From the NCBI GenBank assembly GCA_030248215.1, contig JASANG010001393.1:1-64000 (forward strand): a DNA stretch of 64,000 nt, in the 5' to 3' direction. Below the pieces are notes generated by a model. It ran no database searches. It worked only from the letters and a program-made list of their open reading frames with translations, and was not told where the DNA came from. The position numbers were made by a program, and so were the translations under genes. Positions 36,919 to 49,325 of this stretch are shown in pieces (position 1 is the stretch's first letter; each line of letters opens with the position of its first letter). Source of the stretch: Enoplolaimus lenunculus. Taxonomy: Eukaryota; Nematoda; Enoplea; Enoplida; Thoracostomopsidae.

Positions 36919-39900
36919 TCAGAACTGCTCGCCACTCGAAGCCGCTATTGACAACCCTTCAATGCCAGATATGCCATTAGAACCATCGGTAATGTCCAGG
37001 GTTGATTTCGCCTCAACCGAACATTTGTCGTTAATCAACCCAGGTTGACCCGCAGTTTGAAACGACTCGAGACTTGGGCTTGTCGGACTAAGCGAAGTTG
37101 AGTTCTCGGATGAGCTCGAGAGATCGCTATTTGCTTTTGCACATCTTTCTAAATATCTACTTTCGCTTGCTTCTGATGGCACCACTTTCGATACAGTTTG
37201 AACTGCAGTTGAGCGTTTAGTTGAAATCTCGAGTGCACTGGGTCGGCTGTTATTTTGCGGATTATCATCGCGTTCAGCGGCAACTTGACATTCGTTGAAA
37301 GAATCACAGTTAGACGGGAGGTTACTGGCATACGGTTTGTGTCCTGGGGCAGTTTGTGAGTCTCGAATTGGCGATGGGTCAAGCGTTCTGCTGATTTCTT
37401 CGTTGGCTTTTTGCAGGATTCGGTCTCGGTCCTCACGAGCTTTTCGTATTGCGAGTCGAACGTTGATTGTGTCGAGTTCACGCTCGGATGCACGCCGCCC
37501 ATCGAGTTTTATCTGGAAATACGATTATAATATGTTGTTGTTTATACATTAGGTTTGCGGAACTACATACGTTAAAAAGATGTTTACATCGTTTTCATGC
37601 AATAATGTTATTTAAAATAAGCAGGCTACCTTAGCAAACGCGTGGTCGGCAGAATATTTCGAAGCCAAAGTCAAAAGCACATATTAAAACAAATTACTAA
37701 CAGTAAACCAATTTAAATTAACAATGAAGCGCCGTTTAACAAGCAGTCTACATATAGCACATGCTATATTGAACTAGTCATTTGTACAGTAAGTTGAAAC
37801 TTTTTAATAGAGTAAATTTATTTGAGAAAATTCAATAAGTTTGCTCAAACATACCTCGCAAGCTCGTTCACCAAATGCTTCGAGTATTCTAGTTCGATAT
37901 TCCACAGACGATTCAACTGGATTTGATGATAAATAAAGACGCAACAGGCACGGTAAACGGCCAATCCACCACACATGCTTTGGCTAAAAATGCGACGAAA
38001 ATGATAATATAATAATCCTGTCAAAATACTGTCGGTACATTTCTAAGTTCAAAGCAATGCTATCTTGCAACAGTCCCTTTCTTCACTAACGTAAGATGTG
38101 GCAAGCTGCAACACAGTTACCATTGTGAAACAATAATTACATCATTAACTTCCTGTTTACTAAAATGAACCACAATACACGAAAGCTTACCTGCATAAGC
38201 AGGTTGTTTCTGACATCAAGTGATTCGATAGAGTACAATTTGCGCAAACCTTAAAACCAACAAAACCAGTGTTGCATATATATGCCTAATAATTTTGTTA
38301 CTGTTTTGCAGCCATATAGTTTTTAATCTCACTGAATACATTAAACGGCAGTCCTATGTTTACAAATATATAGAATTGGCGCATTATCTGCTCTACGGCG
38401 TTGTAACTGGTATATATACTTAATAAACTAATGCAGGGTAAACCTAGAAAATTCAGGTATGGTACAGATAACTAGAGAAAGTGTCAGAACTTTACTCTTT
38501 GACCACTAAAACGCGGAAATGCGCTGGTCAGCAAACATAGTATAAGTTATGAGCTCTAAATTTATTTTAATAACCGCCAATATTCTGCTCACAAACATAG
38601 ATCGAAGAATTAACTAAAATCATACTTAGATAAACTTATACAGCTAACCTCGTAAGCATGTCAGCCGGTTTGAGGCGAGATTGAGTCGTTTAAGATTTCC
38701 AAGCCTAGTATGCCAAGAATCACATTTTTCAATTCGATTATTACTCAAATTCAAATCGTTTAACGATGGCAAATGTTGCAAATGATTGATTTCAGACAAA
38801 CGATTGTCGCTCAAGTTTAATCTCTCGATATTTGGCAGCAACGTCTAAAAATCACCATCAATATATATATTTTAGCAAAGACACGTACAAATAATTGCTG
38901 TTTAGGCTTTTGTTATAATAAACAATTTAACAGAATTCTCGATTAACAATCAAGACTATATTGATAATCATTGTAGTATATCACCAGTTTCAATGACATC
39001 CTACAGGTTTCCATAACGGTGTATACCGACCGTCTCCGGCTTGTACCTTCGCAAATGTAGACGGTATACCTTGCAATAAGTATGAGCGTTTTAAGTATAT
39101 TCAGGCAGTGTTTACATTTCAGATACAAAATTCTTCACCAAGTGCAAATAACTATTACACATCGTTAAAAAGGTTGGCGTACTTAGTTCTTTGCTTAAAA
39201 TGTAAGTACGTTTAGAATGTTCTTGAAAACTTTAAAAATCACAAACGTAAACAACTGAAAAACAAAAAGAACTTGTGGGAAATTTTTATGAACGGCATCA
39301 ATGCCGCAATATAAAATCACATAATTCATGTTTATCTGTATTCTAATACGCTTCAATAAAAAAGTAAAAAAATTAGAAAATGTACAGTCTCCAGTCATTA
39401 GTGCCTTACCGCACCATCATCAATTTTGGCCAAACCATTGGAAGATGCGTCAAAATCAGTACACGTTACCCATGCTGATTTTCGCGGTGAACCAGGTAAC
39501 TCAGTCTCAGAATCAGCATCCAATAAATCCTGCAAGTAACAAATGGAACATTTGTAATAAAGCTAGATCAAATAACGCTATTCGTGCCTAGTATTCGTAA
39601 TATAACTAGATCATATTACAGCAATTCTTTATTAGACAGTATAACAATGTTCTGCTTTCCACGGATTCAAAACCGTCCACATATGTACTTTGAAATTTGT
39701 CTAAAACCCCAAACTGACGAACACCCACGCAGGTTATGGTAACTTGAATTTATCCTGCATTCACTACTGCCCACTGCTAAGTTGAATATATCGCGCATTT
39801 CCTACAACCCACAATTATTGATCCAAATTTGTCAAATATCATATTCCATGCTGACGAACTTCTTTTAATACATGAAGCACGACTTACTATTTAAGTACGT

Positions 39901-42900
39901 GCTAAGTAATTACTTAACCATTTTGTCGTTTTAAAAGCACACTTATAAAAGCACACTTAAGTTAAGTAAATACTTAAGTGGCTGAATAAAATTGGTACAT
40001 TACAGATTAACATTTCCGGTACACTAACCTTAGTCTAGCTGAATTTGTAGACTTACCGTGCTTTCAAAATATAGTGCAAAACTATTACTTTTTGGTTATG
40101 ACACTGGCTCAGATTTGGCATTTATTTGTATTTGCTCAAAAATTTAAGTATTTACCTAAGTCGTCGACATAAATAATTACTTAAGTATAACTTAAGTAAA
40201 TACTTAAGTAAGATTTCAGAATACCAGCCAATTTCTTATAGCTTCAGCGAACACATGTGAAGACCAGCACGTAATTCATACTTTCAAGGTTTCAAGACTA
40301 GAATGCACAATGAGAACTTTTACACTTTTCCGCGCGTTGTCCAACCCAGTAATCATTTTCGGGTTGCAGTTTATTATCTAAAAACGAATCAAATGATGGG
40401 ATATATCTCATAAACACAAGATTCAAACGTAACCTGGGACTCTGTTTTGTCGCAGAACGCCAAAACGACCCCTTTAAATTTGCCATACGTATAGTATTGA
40501 TATATTAGCATAATTCGATATTTTTTAAATGCAACAGATAATGCTAAATAATGACGTCTGCTGCAATTTTACGACAAAAAATTATTCCACTGCTGTGTTA
40601 ACGTTTTTTGCATGAAAAGCATGTTTATCAGACCTGGAATTCAATGTAGGTTGCTAAGACGGAATCATATCTGAACAGCGAATAGTTATACAAACAAAGC
40701 AATAAACTAAAAATAAATATTCACCCAAAGAGTTTCCAAAGATTTGAACGCGTGTAGACTAAATGGCAATTTATTCATCACAATGTTGCTTGATCCAATC
40801 TCCTGACTGCTGCCAGAAATCTAAAATCACAATAATACACGCGAAATCCTGGAAGTGAGTGCGACTTTGCAATGTATTTAGCTAGTAAATTTAAGCTTTG
40901 TCATTTGTCCACAGTACAGTCATACGTTTCATTCTATAAATATATTTTGCCCTAACAGCAAAATCCGCAACATTCTTAAATGTTCAAATACAACAGGAAC
41001 AAACCTTTAAATGTCGCAATCTGTGAACAAAATCAATCACGTAACTGAAATCATATCTTCTATCAGCACCAGCTAAAATTACGATATCAAAGCTGCAAAA
41101 TTATCTGCAAAAAAATAAACAGTAGCATATTTCCCGTTAAAATCAATGCTAACTGCTAACATTTGCTCGTGATCGTTTCGTACACTGAGGCAACGAGACT
41201 TTCACAGGTATTACATTGAAAAGTTTTGACGCAAGGCGATAACATTTGCTGTACCTACATCAATAGGGATTAAACTTTGGCAGGATATCTAACTGGAACA
41301 TGAACACTGGTCAACCTTTATCCCATTCTTGCTTGCCACTTTCAAAATCAACCAAGCTACTTACGAAATGACGCTTCTGCTAGTTTTAGTCGTTCAGTAA
41401 TGGAATACAGCTGTAACGGTGACATCTCGTAGCCATCACTTGATTGTAATATGCGGTCACCTGAAAAAGGACAATAAGAATAACGCTCGCCATGGTACAA
41501 CCTGAACTCCGATTTTGACTAGAATTCATATTTAAATCCCGATGTATGGAATTTACAGCACAGGTAAATTTCGAGTAACTGAATAACTTACTATGTCAGT
41601 ACCGTAACCAACATTTAAATTCCGAATCTGATTGTACGTATAATCGGAATCCTACTTTTTCAGAGTTTATAACCTATATTATTGCATTAAGTTTCATCAG
41701 TTCCCACATCACATTTCTTATATGTCGCGATGTTCATACATTTATATTTTGTATAACCGTCCAAAACCAATGTCATAACACGGATCCGCATATTCGAAAA
41801 TTCTGATCAATAAATTGGCCCGGTTTGTAATGATAGTGCTAATATTTTTAGTAAACTACCAAACACTTATTTTGCATACATAAGCATTGAGCATAACGAA
41901 TCAACTATACAACTCGATTAGTCAAAAAACTTTACTACATATTTTAAAAATCAATTTAAAAATAAGGATATTACAGCTGAGGTAAAATTGCGCCCTATAT
42001 TAAGCCCTATTCACACGTGCCAGTTTTGCTGCACAACTCGCAGCTGTACCTTGCGCGAGTTATATATACTTGCAGCTGCAAGTATTTGCAAAGAAGCATC
42101 ATTTTCATTCTAAATCTTGGCATGATTTTATATGAATTATTTGCAGACGACTGTAATAAATATTATGCACAAGCTATAAATTATCAGTTCGGCCCATGAT
42201 GATGAATTTATTCAACTAGCAAGTCTATTTATGTATATCTATATTTTGAAGCTGGAACGCCCCACATACGTATTTTGGGCAGCGTTCCAGCGTATTTTTA
42301 TTTAGTAGATTTTCTATACTTACATATGCAAATCAACTATATTAGTAAGATGGAACGTTGTTTGGATACTTACATGTTGTTCTATAAAAATAATTTCTAA
42401 ATAGACAGATTGTTTACGTTTTGTTGTTCATACAACAGATGTATGTTTGCGTTTTAAGCCCGGACTTAGCTTATGGGTTTATTTCGGGGCCAATCTTTGC
42501 CTCCAGGAATTTAATACGTATAAATATAGCGTTAGGCTTTAAAAAGGTTCCAAATTTATCTTTCGATCCCTCTGTAAAAATAATTAAATAAGTTAATCGG
42601 TACTCAGAAATCGGAAGCTGATGTTATGGCAGTTATGGAACTTTGATTTACATCTTGCCATGTGCCAATAGCAGATCCGAATGTGCACCTCCAATAGAAA
42701 ATTTTGGTAAATTTTTAAGATATACTTACATTGCATTGAAAACATAGACGCGCCTGCAGTGAGTTTTAATTGTCTAGAATCTTAGAATAAAAATAACGAA
42801 ATTTCCCGGTATTTCCTCAGTGTTAACGGATAACAAATTTCACCGGAGGCGGAATATACGATTTAAAATACCCGGTTTAATACCTGAACCGGTTAAATAT

Positions 42901-45622
42901 ACCGGATTTTCATGCCAGAACTCCTATTGCAGACTGATTAAAGGAATGTGTCAGGGGAAAACATACTAGGCAGGGTGCAACCGGAAAATGAAAATACATG
43001 CCACTGATAAATTCATTTTATTTTATTTTCTGCAATATGATTGGTGAAATAACCCTTAGTTGGAGATAGGTATTCACAGTATCTGCTGTATTTTACATTT
43101 TCATAATCCACGGAATCGTAAACTGCCTTTGATAGTTTATTTTCGGCGATTGTAAAGTTTTATATATTATACGAATGAAATCTACTTAATTTTATCGAAA
43201 TTATCTAGTACAATATCTTAATTTCCAACGACCAAAGCTTAATACCCGAATTTTTAATCCCGGTAAAAATTTTCCAAAACCGGAAGGTCAAAAATTTCTG
43301 GAACCGGAATTCCGGTTGCACCCTGACGCTAGGTGGTAAAACCATGCAGGGGAGAATTGACACTCGGAAGGGGTAATATGGCTCTTAAAATATAGCGCAC
43401 AACGTTCGCCTGGTGCTTGTAGCTCTTCCCGAAAGGAAAGAAGGTGGTAATAGCAGCACTCTCACTACAAGTGTGTTTATAACGCGAAATACTGTATAGC
43501 TAAGATTCGAAACTACTTCAAAATATCACATTAAATTTTATTGTTCAATTGCTTTAGCATGTTGTATATACATAGAATTCTATACAGATTTGGTTATTAT
43601 GTTGTCCGGCAAGACTTAGGCTTAGACTTGCATACGAACAAGTTCATGTAAACTTATGTCAAAACTCAGTATGTAACAAATGATGCACATGTATACAACT
43701 GTGGGTTACTAGTATATGAATAATTTCAGGCGTATATTCATCATGAGTAATTAGCCGATGCAATTTCTATTTTGTGCTTCAACATGTATAACTAGTCTCG
43801 TCACTATCGCCGTAAACCGTGAAATATCAAACAAGTTTGATATATAAATTAATTCAAGATCCCTGCATAAATTTACAGTTTGAATAAATTCATCAGCATC
43901 ACAGTTTCCCATTGGACAATCAAAATTCAGGTGCTAGAAACTCAAGCGATTCGCAACTGCGCACAAACATGCGAATTGCAAGAACTTAAAAGCTATTTTA
44001 TGAACAGCCTTGATCATACAAGCTGCGTGTGCATAGTTTTGCTGCAGAAACTAGTACGTGTGAATAGGGTTTTGCAATATAAATTATAGTACTTACCATT
44101 ATCACATAAGTGCAAAGCTAATACTTCCAAAATACCATGAACTTCCTAAAACGAACAAGATAACAACAGTGTACAGCCCAGAGATCTGATGCGCAAACTG
44201 GGAAAGTTTCTAGAGATAAACTCCAATCCGATTTGTATATATATATTGGTTAAAATTTAGTGTTATATAACATATATTGAGGGTGGCACCGAATAATTTG
44301 AACACGAATAACATTTTACTATTCGAATTTCTGCACAAATGCGATTCATGTTAAGACATTGAAAGAAGCAGGACCCGAACATTTTAGGGCTTTGCGACAA
44401 AAATATGACCGAAACCCAGCTTCTTCATGCTTTAATCACCTACTTACTTGCTTAATCCATGATTTTGTAGAACTTGCAAACAATGCTAACGAAAACGCAA
44501 AGCACGCGATGAACAGCATATTTTACTTTAGGTGATGCAATATTTTTACATTTCCTGTTTCGATTCCAATTTCTGTATCGGCGAAAAATAAATTACTGTT
44601 CCTTGTTTCTGCTTCCTGCGCAATGTAGTTCCTGTAGAGTCCGTGATATATGTATATATTTCAGGGTTCGATTTGAATTCCTGTTCCGGATGGAATTCCT
44701 GCAAAAATTCTATTCCTGTTCTGGCATTCATAGAAGCAGGAACCGAATGTTTTACTGTTTTGCGACAAATTATGAAGACTCTGCTGAAAAATAAAATTCA
44801 GTTCTCGAAATTTGACCGAAATTCAGCATCTTTTCAAATCTTATGTTTCGTGCAAATATTCCTTATATATTTTAATTACCTATGTGATCCATGTTTTTGG
44901 AGAGCTTGCAAAACATGCTAACGAAAACACAAAGCATGCGATGTGCAGCATATTTTATTTTCGGTGATGCAATATATACGTATTTGGTTTTCCTGTTTCG
45001 ATTTCTATTCCTGTTTCGGCGAAAAATGATTTCCTGTTCCTGTTTTGCTTCCTGCAAAAACTAGTGCGAAACTTCGATTCCTGTTCTTCTTCCGGCATTG
45101 AAACACACCAGAACCGGCATTTCTACGGGTTTGTGGAATATAACATGTGTGACGTGCGTGTATTTGACGTAACCGTGATTGTGATTCAACAACATTTTAT
45201 AACCCACCACTTCTATTTACGAATTCTACTATAGACGCTAGATTGTATTACGAGTAGAACGCATAACTTACGTATGTATTAAAATCTAGCAATGTGGCCA
45301 GTTCCCTAGGTAGCGCGTTTACACGTTTCCGCCGTTGTAACCAAACTTCAAGCTCGAACACAGTTTGTAGATAGGATTCGAGATCTTTGCGGCGTTTGTC
45401 TAAAAACTGCACGTCCATATTGCCAATGATTTTCTTCGGCGGCAGCATGGAGTCCTTGCTCAACTTTTTGAAGCGTTTTTGATCGAATTCATGAAATTCT
45501 CTATATCTTCGGCATACGGTCCATGATATATCGCCAATTTTCACTTTTATCACATATTCCTGAATGAAAAAACTTACTTTATGTACGATGATACTCAGGG
45601 TTCTTTTAAATTTTCGCTGCAT
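36919..45622 (-). CDS. NISCH: Nischarin-like PX and leucine-rich-repeat protein
   Basis: Nischarin binds phosphoinositides through its PX domain and works at endosomes and the plasma membrane in integrin/Rac-PAK signalling. Minus-strand exons in order: 45622-45272 (PX, with RRYREFHEF and LPPKKIIGNMD), 44145-44097, 41460-41365 (SPLQLYSITERLKLAE), 41072-41005, 40820-40725, possibly one at about 40,490-40,330, 39529-39410, 38844-38649 (leucine-rich repeats, HTRLGNLKRLNLASNRL), 38249-38191 (GLRKLYSIESLDV), 37983-37855 (VEYRTRILEAFGERACE) and 37512-36919 (SERELDTINVRLAIRKARE, then a Ser-rich tail, TGA). Except around the uncertain exon, phases join and the order matches vertebrate nischarin. The predicted protein is about 600-640 residues. 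It resembles the short vertebrate isoform and lacks the long C-terminal part. The start codon at 45,622 was chosen because PX similarity begins soon after; an in-frame ATG at 45,730 is an alternative. Confidence 0.85.
42205..42970. other. Long nischarin intron segment, noncoding
   Basis: No exon is seen between 44,097 and 41,460 on the minus strand. The stretch is AT-rich. It has a small inverted pair near 42,250-42,310 ('ggaacgccccac' and 'gcgttccagcg') and CAGGGTG-type material starting at 42,971. Confidence 0.5.
42971..43325. mobile_element. CAGGGTGCAACCGG-type small DNA element with 8-bp flanking repeats
   Basis: The left end is 'cagggtgcaaccggaaaatg' and the right end '...ggaattccggttgcaccctg', with inverted termini of at least 17 bp. 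The flanks 'atactagg' and 'acgctagg' match at 6 of 8 positions, fitting an 8-bp target duplication as made by hAT elements. It is noncoding, in a nischarin intron. Confidence 0.8.
44330..45110. repeat. Two diverged tandem copies of a unit of about 430 bp
   Basis: Shared blocks in the same order in both copies are 'ttttgcgacaaa', 'tgaccgaaa(c/t)tcagc', 'cttgcaaa-catgctaacg', 'aaagca(c/t)gcgatg' and 'cagcatattttattt'. They are followed by a stretch rich in 'ttcctgttc' words. The copies span about 44,385-44,720 and 44,750-45,110. The GGAACAGGAAT-like words also occur at 51,040-51,090, suggesting a shared transposon family. Noncoding, between the PX exon and the next nischarin exon. Confidence 0.6.
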
Positions 45623-45919
45623 TTCCAGGGCGATTTTAAGCTCACTGTTTGATTGAATGTGTTTTTCTTGATACTGAAAACAATTGCAGTCACGGCGAAA
45701 AATAGGCGAGCCGTTAAAAATCAATTTCATATTCTATATATAAATACCTTCTGGTGTCCTTCGTATTCTGCTACAAGAATAGTGTTAATCATTAAGACAG
45801 AATGACTAAGTTTATTGTTCGTGAAAGTTAAAACAACAGAATTTAGATTTTGACCATAACTTATATTTAAATCACTAACTCGAGAGGATGTGCGTGTCAG
45901 TCTAGGTGCTAGCACGGAC

Positions 45920-46118
45920 GGCGGACATTAGACCTTTTAACTAAACAGCTGGAAAAGCGGGTTACGGATGGTTTCGAACTATCGACCTTCTGCGTGTCAG
46001 ACAGACGCTGTTGTCACTGCGCCATAACTATATGTCGACCGTATGCTGCCGGCAAGCGTACTATATAGTGCAATGCATTTTGTATACACACACAGACTAG
46101 CATGTCTCAAACGCTTAC
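45920..46118 (-). mobile_element. tRNA-derived SINE-like repeat, copy 1
   Basis: On the minus strand it has an A-box-like ATGGCGCAGTGAC and a B-box GATAGTTCGAAACC 45 bp further. These are followed by 'cttttccagctgttt', and preceded by a conserved non-tRNA segment with 'gccggcagcatacggtcg'. It is the same arrangement as copies 2 and 3. It lies just upstream (minus strand) of the nischarin start. Confidence 0.7.
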
Positions 46119-46267
46119 AGTGTGTTTTGTAGGCGTGTTTTTAATTTAAATGCGTTTTTAAATACGTGAAAACGCGCAAAAACGCAAAAGTTTCCTCATT
46201 ATACCCCGCGAACGCTGTACTATTTTGATATATAGGTAATTGAAAAATTAAGAATTAATTCACATAC

Positions 46268-46604
46268 CTCAGGATTTTTTATGTTTCGACAAATACGAAA
46301 CAGTATCTGTACAGCAAGCATGTTTGGACAGGAATCACTAGTCAATGCGGTGCAAATCTACAGAAGTTTAAAATACATGCCACTGACAATTAGTTTTTAA
46401 AACCAAGCAATTAACTTGCGAAAATAATATATAATAGCAATCTGACGAAATTTCCATTGCTTCGTTTCGCGTAATGTGGTTATTCTAAGCAAAACTTACC
46501 GCATGATCCTCATCTTTCACAATATTTGTAATTTTTATAATTTCAGACTTAAATTTCATGCCAATATCGTTCGCAATAAATAATGCCATAGTGGCGAAAT
46601 TCTG
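46268..46604 (-). CDS. Two exons of an unassigned minus-strand gene (helical, ARM-like)
   Basis: Exon 1 (46604-46500) encodes 35 residues that include MALFIANDIGMKFKSEII and end KDEDHA. Exon 2 (46357-46268) encodes 30 residues, ICTALTSDSCPNMLAV then QILFRICRNIKNPE. Both have AG acceptors and GT donors in phase 0, so they join cleanly. The amphipathic leucine-rich helices resemble an armadillo/HEAT repeat, but the family is not recognised. The exons lie upstream of the nischarin PX exon on the same strand. They could be 5' exons of an extended nischarin transcript or the 3' part of a separate gene. No start or stop was identified. Confidence 0.5.
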
Positions 46605-46773
46605 CTGTGATCAGGTTTTCAGCCACTAGTCATAATATATAAGGAAATGCGAAGTGCACGAAAACCTACAAGTACAACAATGTCGCAAATGTTTTTCAAA
46701 AGAAACCCGGACAATGAAAATAACTGCAACATGTAGCATCTACCACACTTGTAAACTACCAGTGTTGTGCGAT

Positions 46774-46903
46774 TCAAAGGATATCCATCGACAATCTTAT
46801 GTCTGCTCCAGATTTGATGGTGGAACCAGTATCCTGGTCGCTCTCAACATGTGTCAAAAATTTGTCTATTTCAGCCCCAGAACAACTACTTAAATCAACA
46901 TTG
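46774..46903 (-). other. Possible minus-strand exon, acidic
   Basis: After an acceptor (TTTTTAG) an open frame reads NVDLSSCSGAEIDKFLTHVE and continues with a polar stretch to a TGA. The composition is protein-like rather than AT-driven, but no family is recognised and no matching donor is seen. It could be a terminal exon of an upstream gene or chance. Confidence 0.25.
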
Positions 46904-46981
46904 CTAAAAACTGCATGGCCTAGCTATATAAATACCAGTTTGACATTCCTTCGTTTTGAAAACATGCTGTCACTGGGATAA

Positions 46982-48140
46982 AATTTTCAGTTTGTTCGTT
47001 TGCTATTTTATAAATATATTTTTGGTAACAAAAACAAACTAGTACGTCAAATAAGTTGTTACACTCAATATGCTTCTATTTCGCTTTAAATGGCGCTAAT
47101 CTCGGTACTGTGGTTATAGGAAGTTAACGAATGCTAAACTATGTCACAAGTGAATATGTTTCTTAGTTTTTCAGTTTTCGTTAGTGTCAGAGAATATTAA
47201 GCAAGGAGATTTCTAGAGGAGTCAAAAAATTTTGTCCGAGCTTCGGTTTGAAGGGAAATAAAAGGAAAGTGATGTTGCTATGGGGAGCAAAGATTCTAGC
47301 ATAAAAAAGCCAGCTCATGCAGAGATGGGGTCGGACCGTTTTTCGCAAAAGTTAACCTTAAAGCATTATTTTTGCTTAGGTTCATGCTATCGGCCTAAAG
47401 CTTTTAAGTGTTTTCGGGTTTAAGCAATAAAAGTTTGTTCTTTTACGCTGAGACTTCGACTCGAAACATTACGCTGAGACATCGACTCGGAACATAGTCA
47501 ACAAGTTTTGCAAAAATGTCCCTGCTTTTAAACCGTTTTAATGCAGAAAAGGAAGTTCTTCAAGAATAATATATTTTTATTGACCATACGTGGTTGAAAT
47601 TTGGAAATATGAAAATGAAAATGTATCTTCCACACAGCTCGAACATTGAAACAAAATTTTTTCAAACTTTTATGAAAACAGGTATTTCGATTTTTTCAAC
47701 CGCAGTGTTTATCCCAATAAACCCCGAACATTTTAATTTCAATATAGAGTTCAAAAAGGGACGGCGTCTGTTTTCGTTCTTTCTTCATAGTTGGTGCCCT
47801 ATGTGTTCGTTTTGCTTAGTTTGAGAATTGGTTCGGCAGCTAGCTCGTCGAGATATGCTTTTCAACGGTAAGCACTTTAATGCATTTTGTTAATTCAGCG
47901 GCGTCTTTAATATTATTTTTAATTTTCTTTGCAATAAATTTACTTTGCTAGGGTAGTGGCTATGTATAGTACAGATGCAGTCCAATTTACTTGATGATTT
48001 ATGTTTTGAAATACTTATTAATTGAAGTTAAATTTGTTTATCACTTTATCAGTTAAAAAAGCGGCAAGATGTATAATCTTTACACAAAAGCCGCCGTTTG
48101 TGTCCTTTAAATTGCTGTTTAACGTGAGTAAGGGTATAAA
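46982..48140. other. Intergenic sequence without recognisable gene
   Basis: AT-rich. A 76-codon plus-strand frame (47,594-47,824) ending in a Cys-rich tail shows no domain. A direct repeat of 'cattacgctgagac(t/a)tcgactcg' lies near 47,450-47,490. Nothing else can be supported. Confidence 0.5.
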
Positions 48141-48144
48141 TCGG

Positions 48145-48376
48145 GACATTATACCTTTTACTAAGCAGCTGAAAAAGAGGGTTACGGGTGGTTTCGGATC
48201 AGTGACCTTAGGATCACTAGGAAGACACTTTACCACGGCGTCGCGCAGTCAGCCTCTTTAGCTGCTTTTTTCTTCGACTATATGTGTCGACCGCATGCTG
48301 CTACCAAGCATATTACACAATGTGCATTTCATATATTGCATATGCACCAGGACAAGAATATTTCACATGCTTATAT
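48145..48376 (-). mobile_element. tRNA-derived SINE-like repeat, copy 2
   Basis: On the minus strand there is a decayed A-box near 'cgacgccgtggtaaag' and a B-box near 'actgatccgaaacc', then 'cagctgcttagtaaaagg'. Before the tRNA-like part comes the conserved segment 'tgtcctggtgcatatgcaat', then 'caatgcacattgtg'-like sequence, shared with copy 3. Confidence 0.7.
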
Positions 48377-48379
48377 GCC

Positions 48380-49095
48380 CCAACTTTAAACCAGGTCGGC
48401 CCCAGTTCGCCGTTGCCTTTGCCTCCATGGCGTAGCCCTATGTCGGTCTAGGCAGTGTCAGATGTGCAAGGTATTAGGTGTGTCTGCCCGTAATACAATG
48501 TGGTTTGTGGAATACCTCAACGCTCAGTTATGATGGGACCGGTTGTAACACTTTACTAAACATCAATGTAAATATTATGCCGGTAAATATTAACGCAAGA
48601 ATTATCTTACCGCGAATATGTAACTCTAAATGAATCCAACATAACTCCAAATGTTAAAGTAAAATAACTCTAATAGGACTCCAATAACTTCGGTGACTCC
48701 TTTTTCCTTAGCTCATACGCTCATAAACTCCGGTACAACTCCACTCCGGTTACATTGACTGTAACACACGACACTTCGAATGGTGTGTGGCAAGTGCTAC
48801 CCCACAGTACAGTGAATTTGAATATTTACCGACATAACCGGTTCACACAACAGTTTACAATTTTACAAATACCCGAAAATGCACGTGATACACTTTACGC
48901 TATGCAGAAATAAACTAATTTTAACAAAATATGTTATTCAAGCGCCGTTTAAGAGCGAAGTAGGTAAAAGAGACTTAGGAGGCCCAGGGGTCCTGGAAGT
49001 GTGCTAGATAGAGGGAGAAATACCAAAACCACTATTTATATGCAATTTTATAGAATTTTACATGGCTGTACCACCTAGAGGTAGAAACTAGAACT
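48380..49095. other. Intergenic, degenerate transposon with AACTCC repeats
   Basis: Repeated AACTCC/GGAGTT words occupy 48,620-48,755 ('ataactccaa', 'gactccaataac', 'caactccactccgg'). They resemble the subterminal repeats of the small DNA elements elsewhere in the window. No ends could be fixed, and there is no gene. Confidence 0.45.
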
Positions 49096-49097
49096 TC

Positions 49098-49325
49098 AGC
49101 AGACCCTTTTATTTAGCAGCTGGAAAAGCAGGCATTTAGAGGAGATTCGAACCAGCTGCCATAGGATTCTGAGGCAAGCGCTCTACCATTGCGCCAAACA
49201 GCCGGTCCCTGTAACTACTTTTTTGTCGACTATATATCGACTGTATACTGTCGGCAAGTATACTACACAATGTGCATTGCATATATTGCATATGCACCAG
49301 GACAAGCATGTCTCACATGCTTACA
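49098..49325 (-). mobile_element. tRNA-derived SINE-like repeat, copy 3 (best preserved)
   Basis: On the minus strand there is a near-perfect A-box TGGCGCAATGG and a B-box GGTTCGAATCT, spaced as in a tRNA. These are followed by 'gcttttccagctgctaaat'. The 5' side carries a conserved 130-bp segment with 'gtcctggtgcatatgcaat' and 'gacagtatacagtcgat'. Unlike a standard SINE, the shared non-tRNA part lies upstream of the tRNA-like part. It ends 90 bp before the TRMT112 start codon. Confidence 0.75.

Noticed and set aside
37149-37502. 117-codon minus-strand frame starting MGGVHPSVNS
   Set aside because: It is the shadow of the last nischarin exon in another frame. The frame encoding SERELDTINVRLAIRKARE joins the upstream exons.
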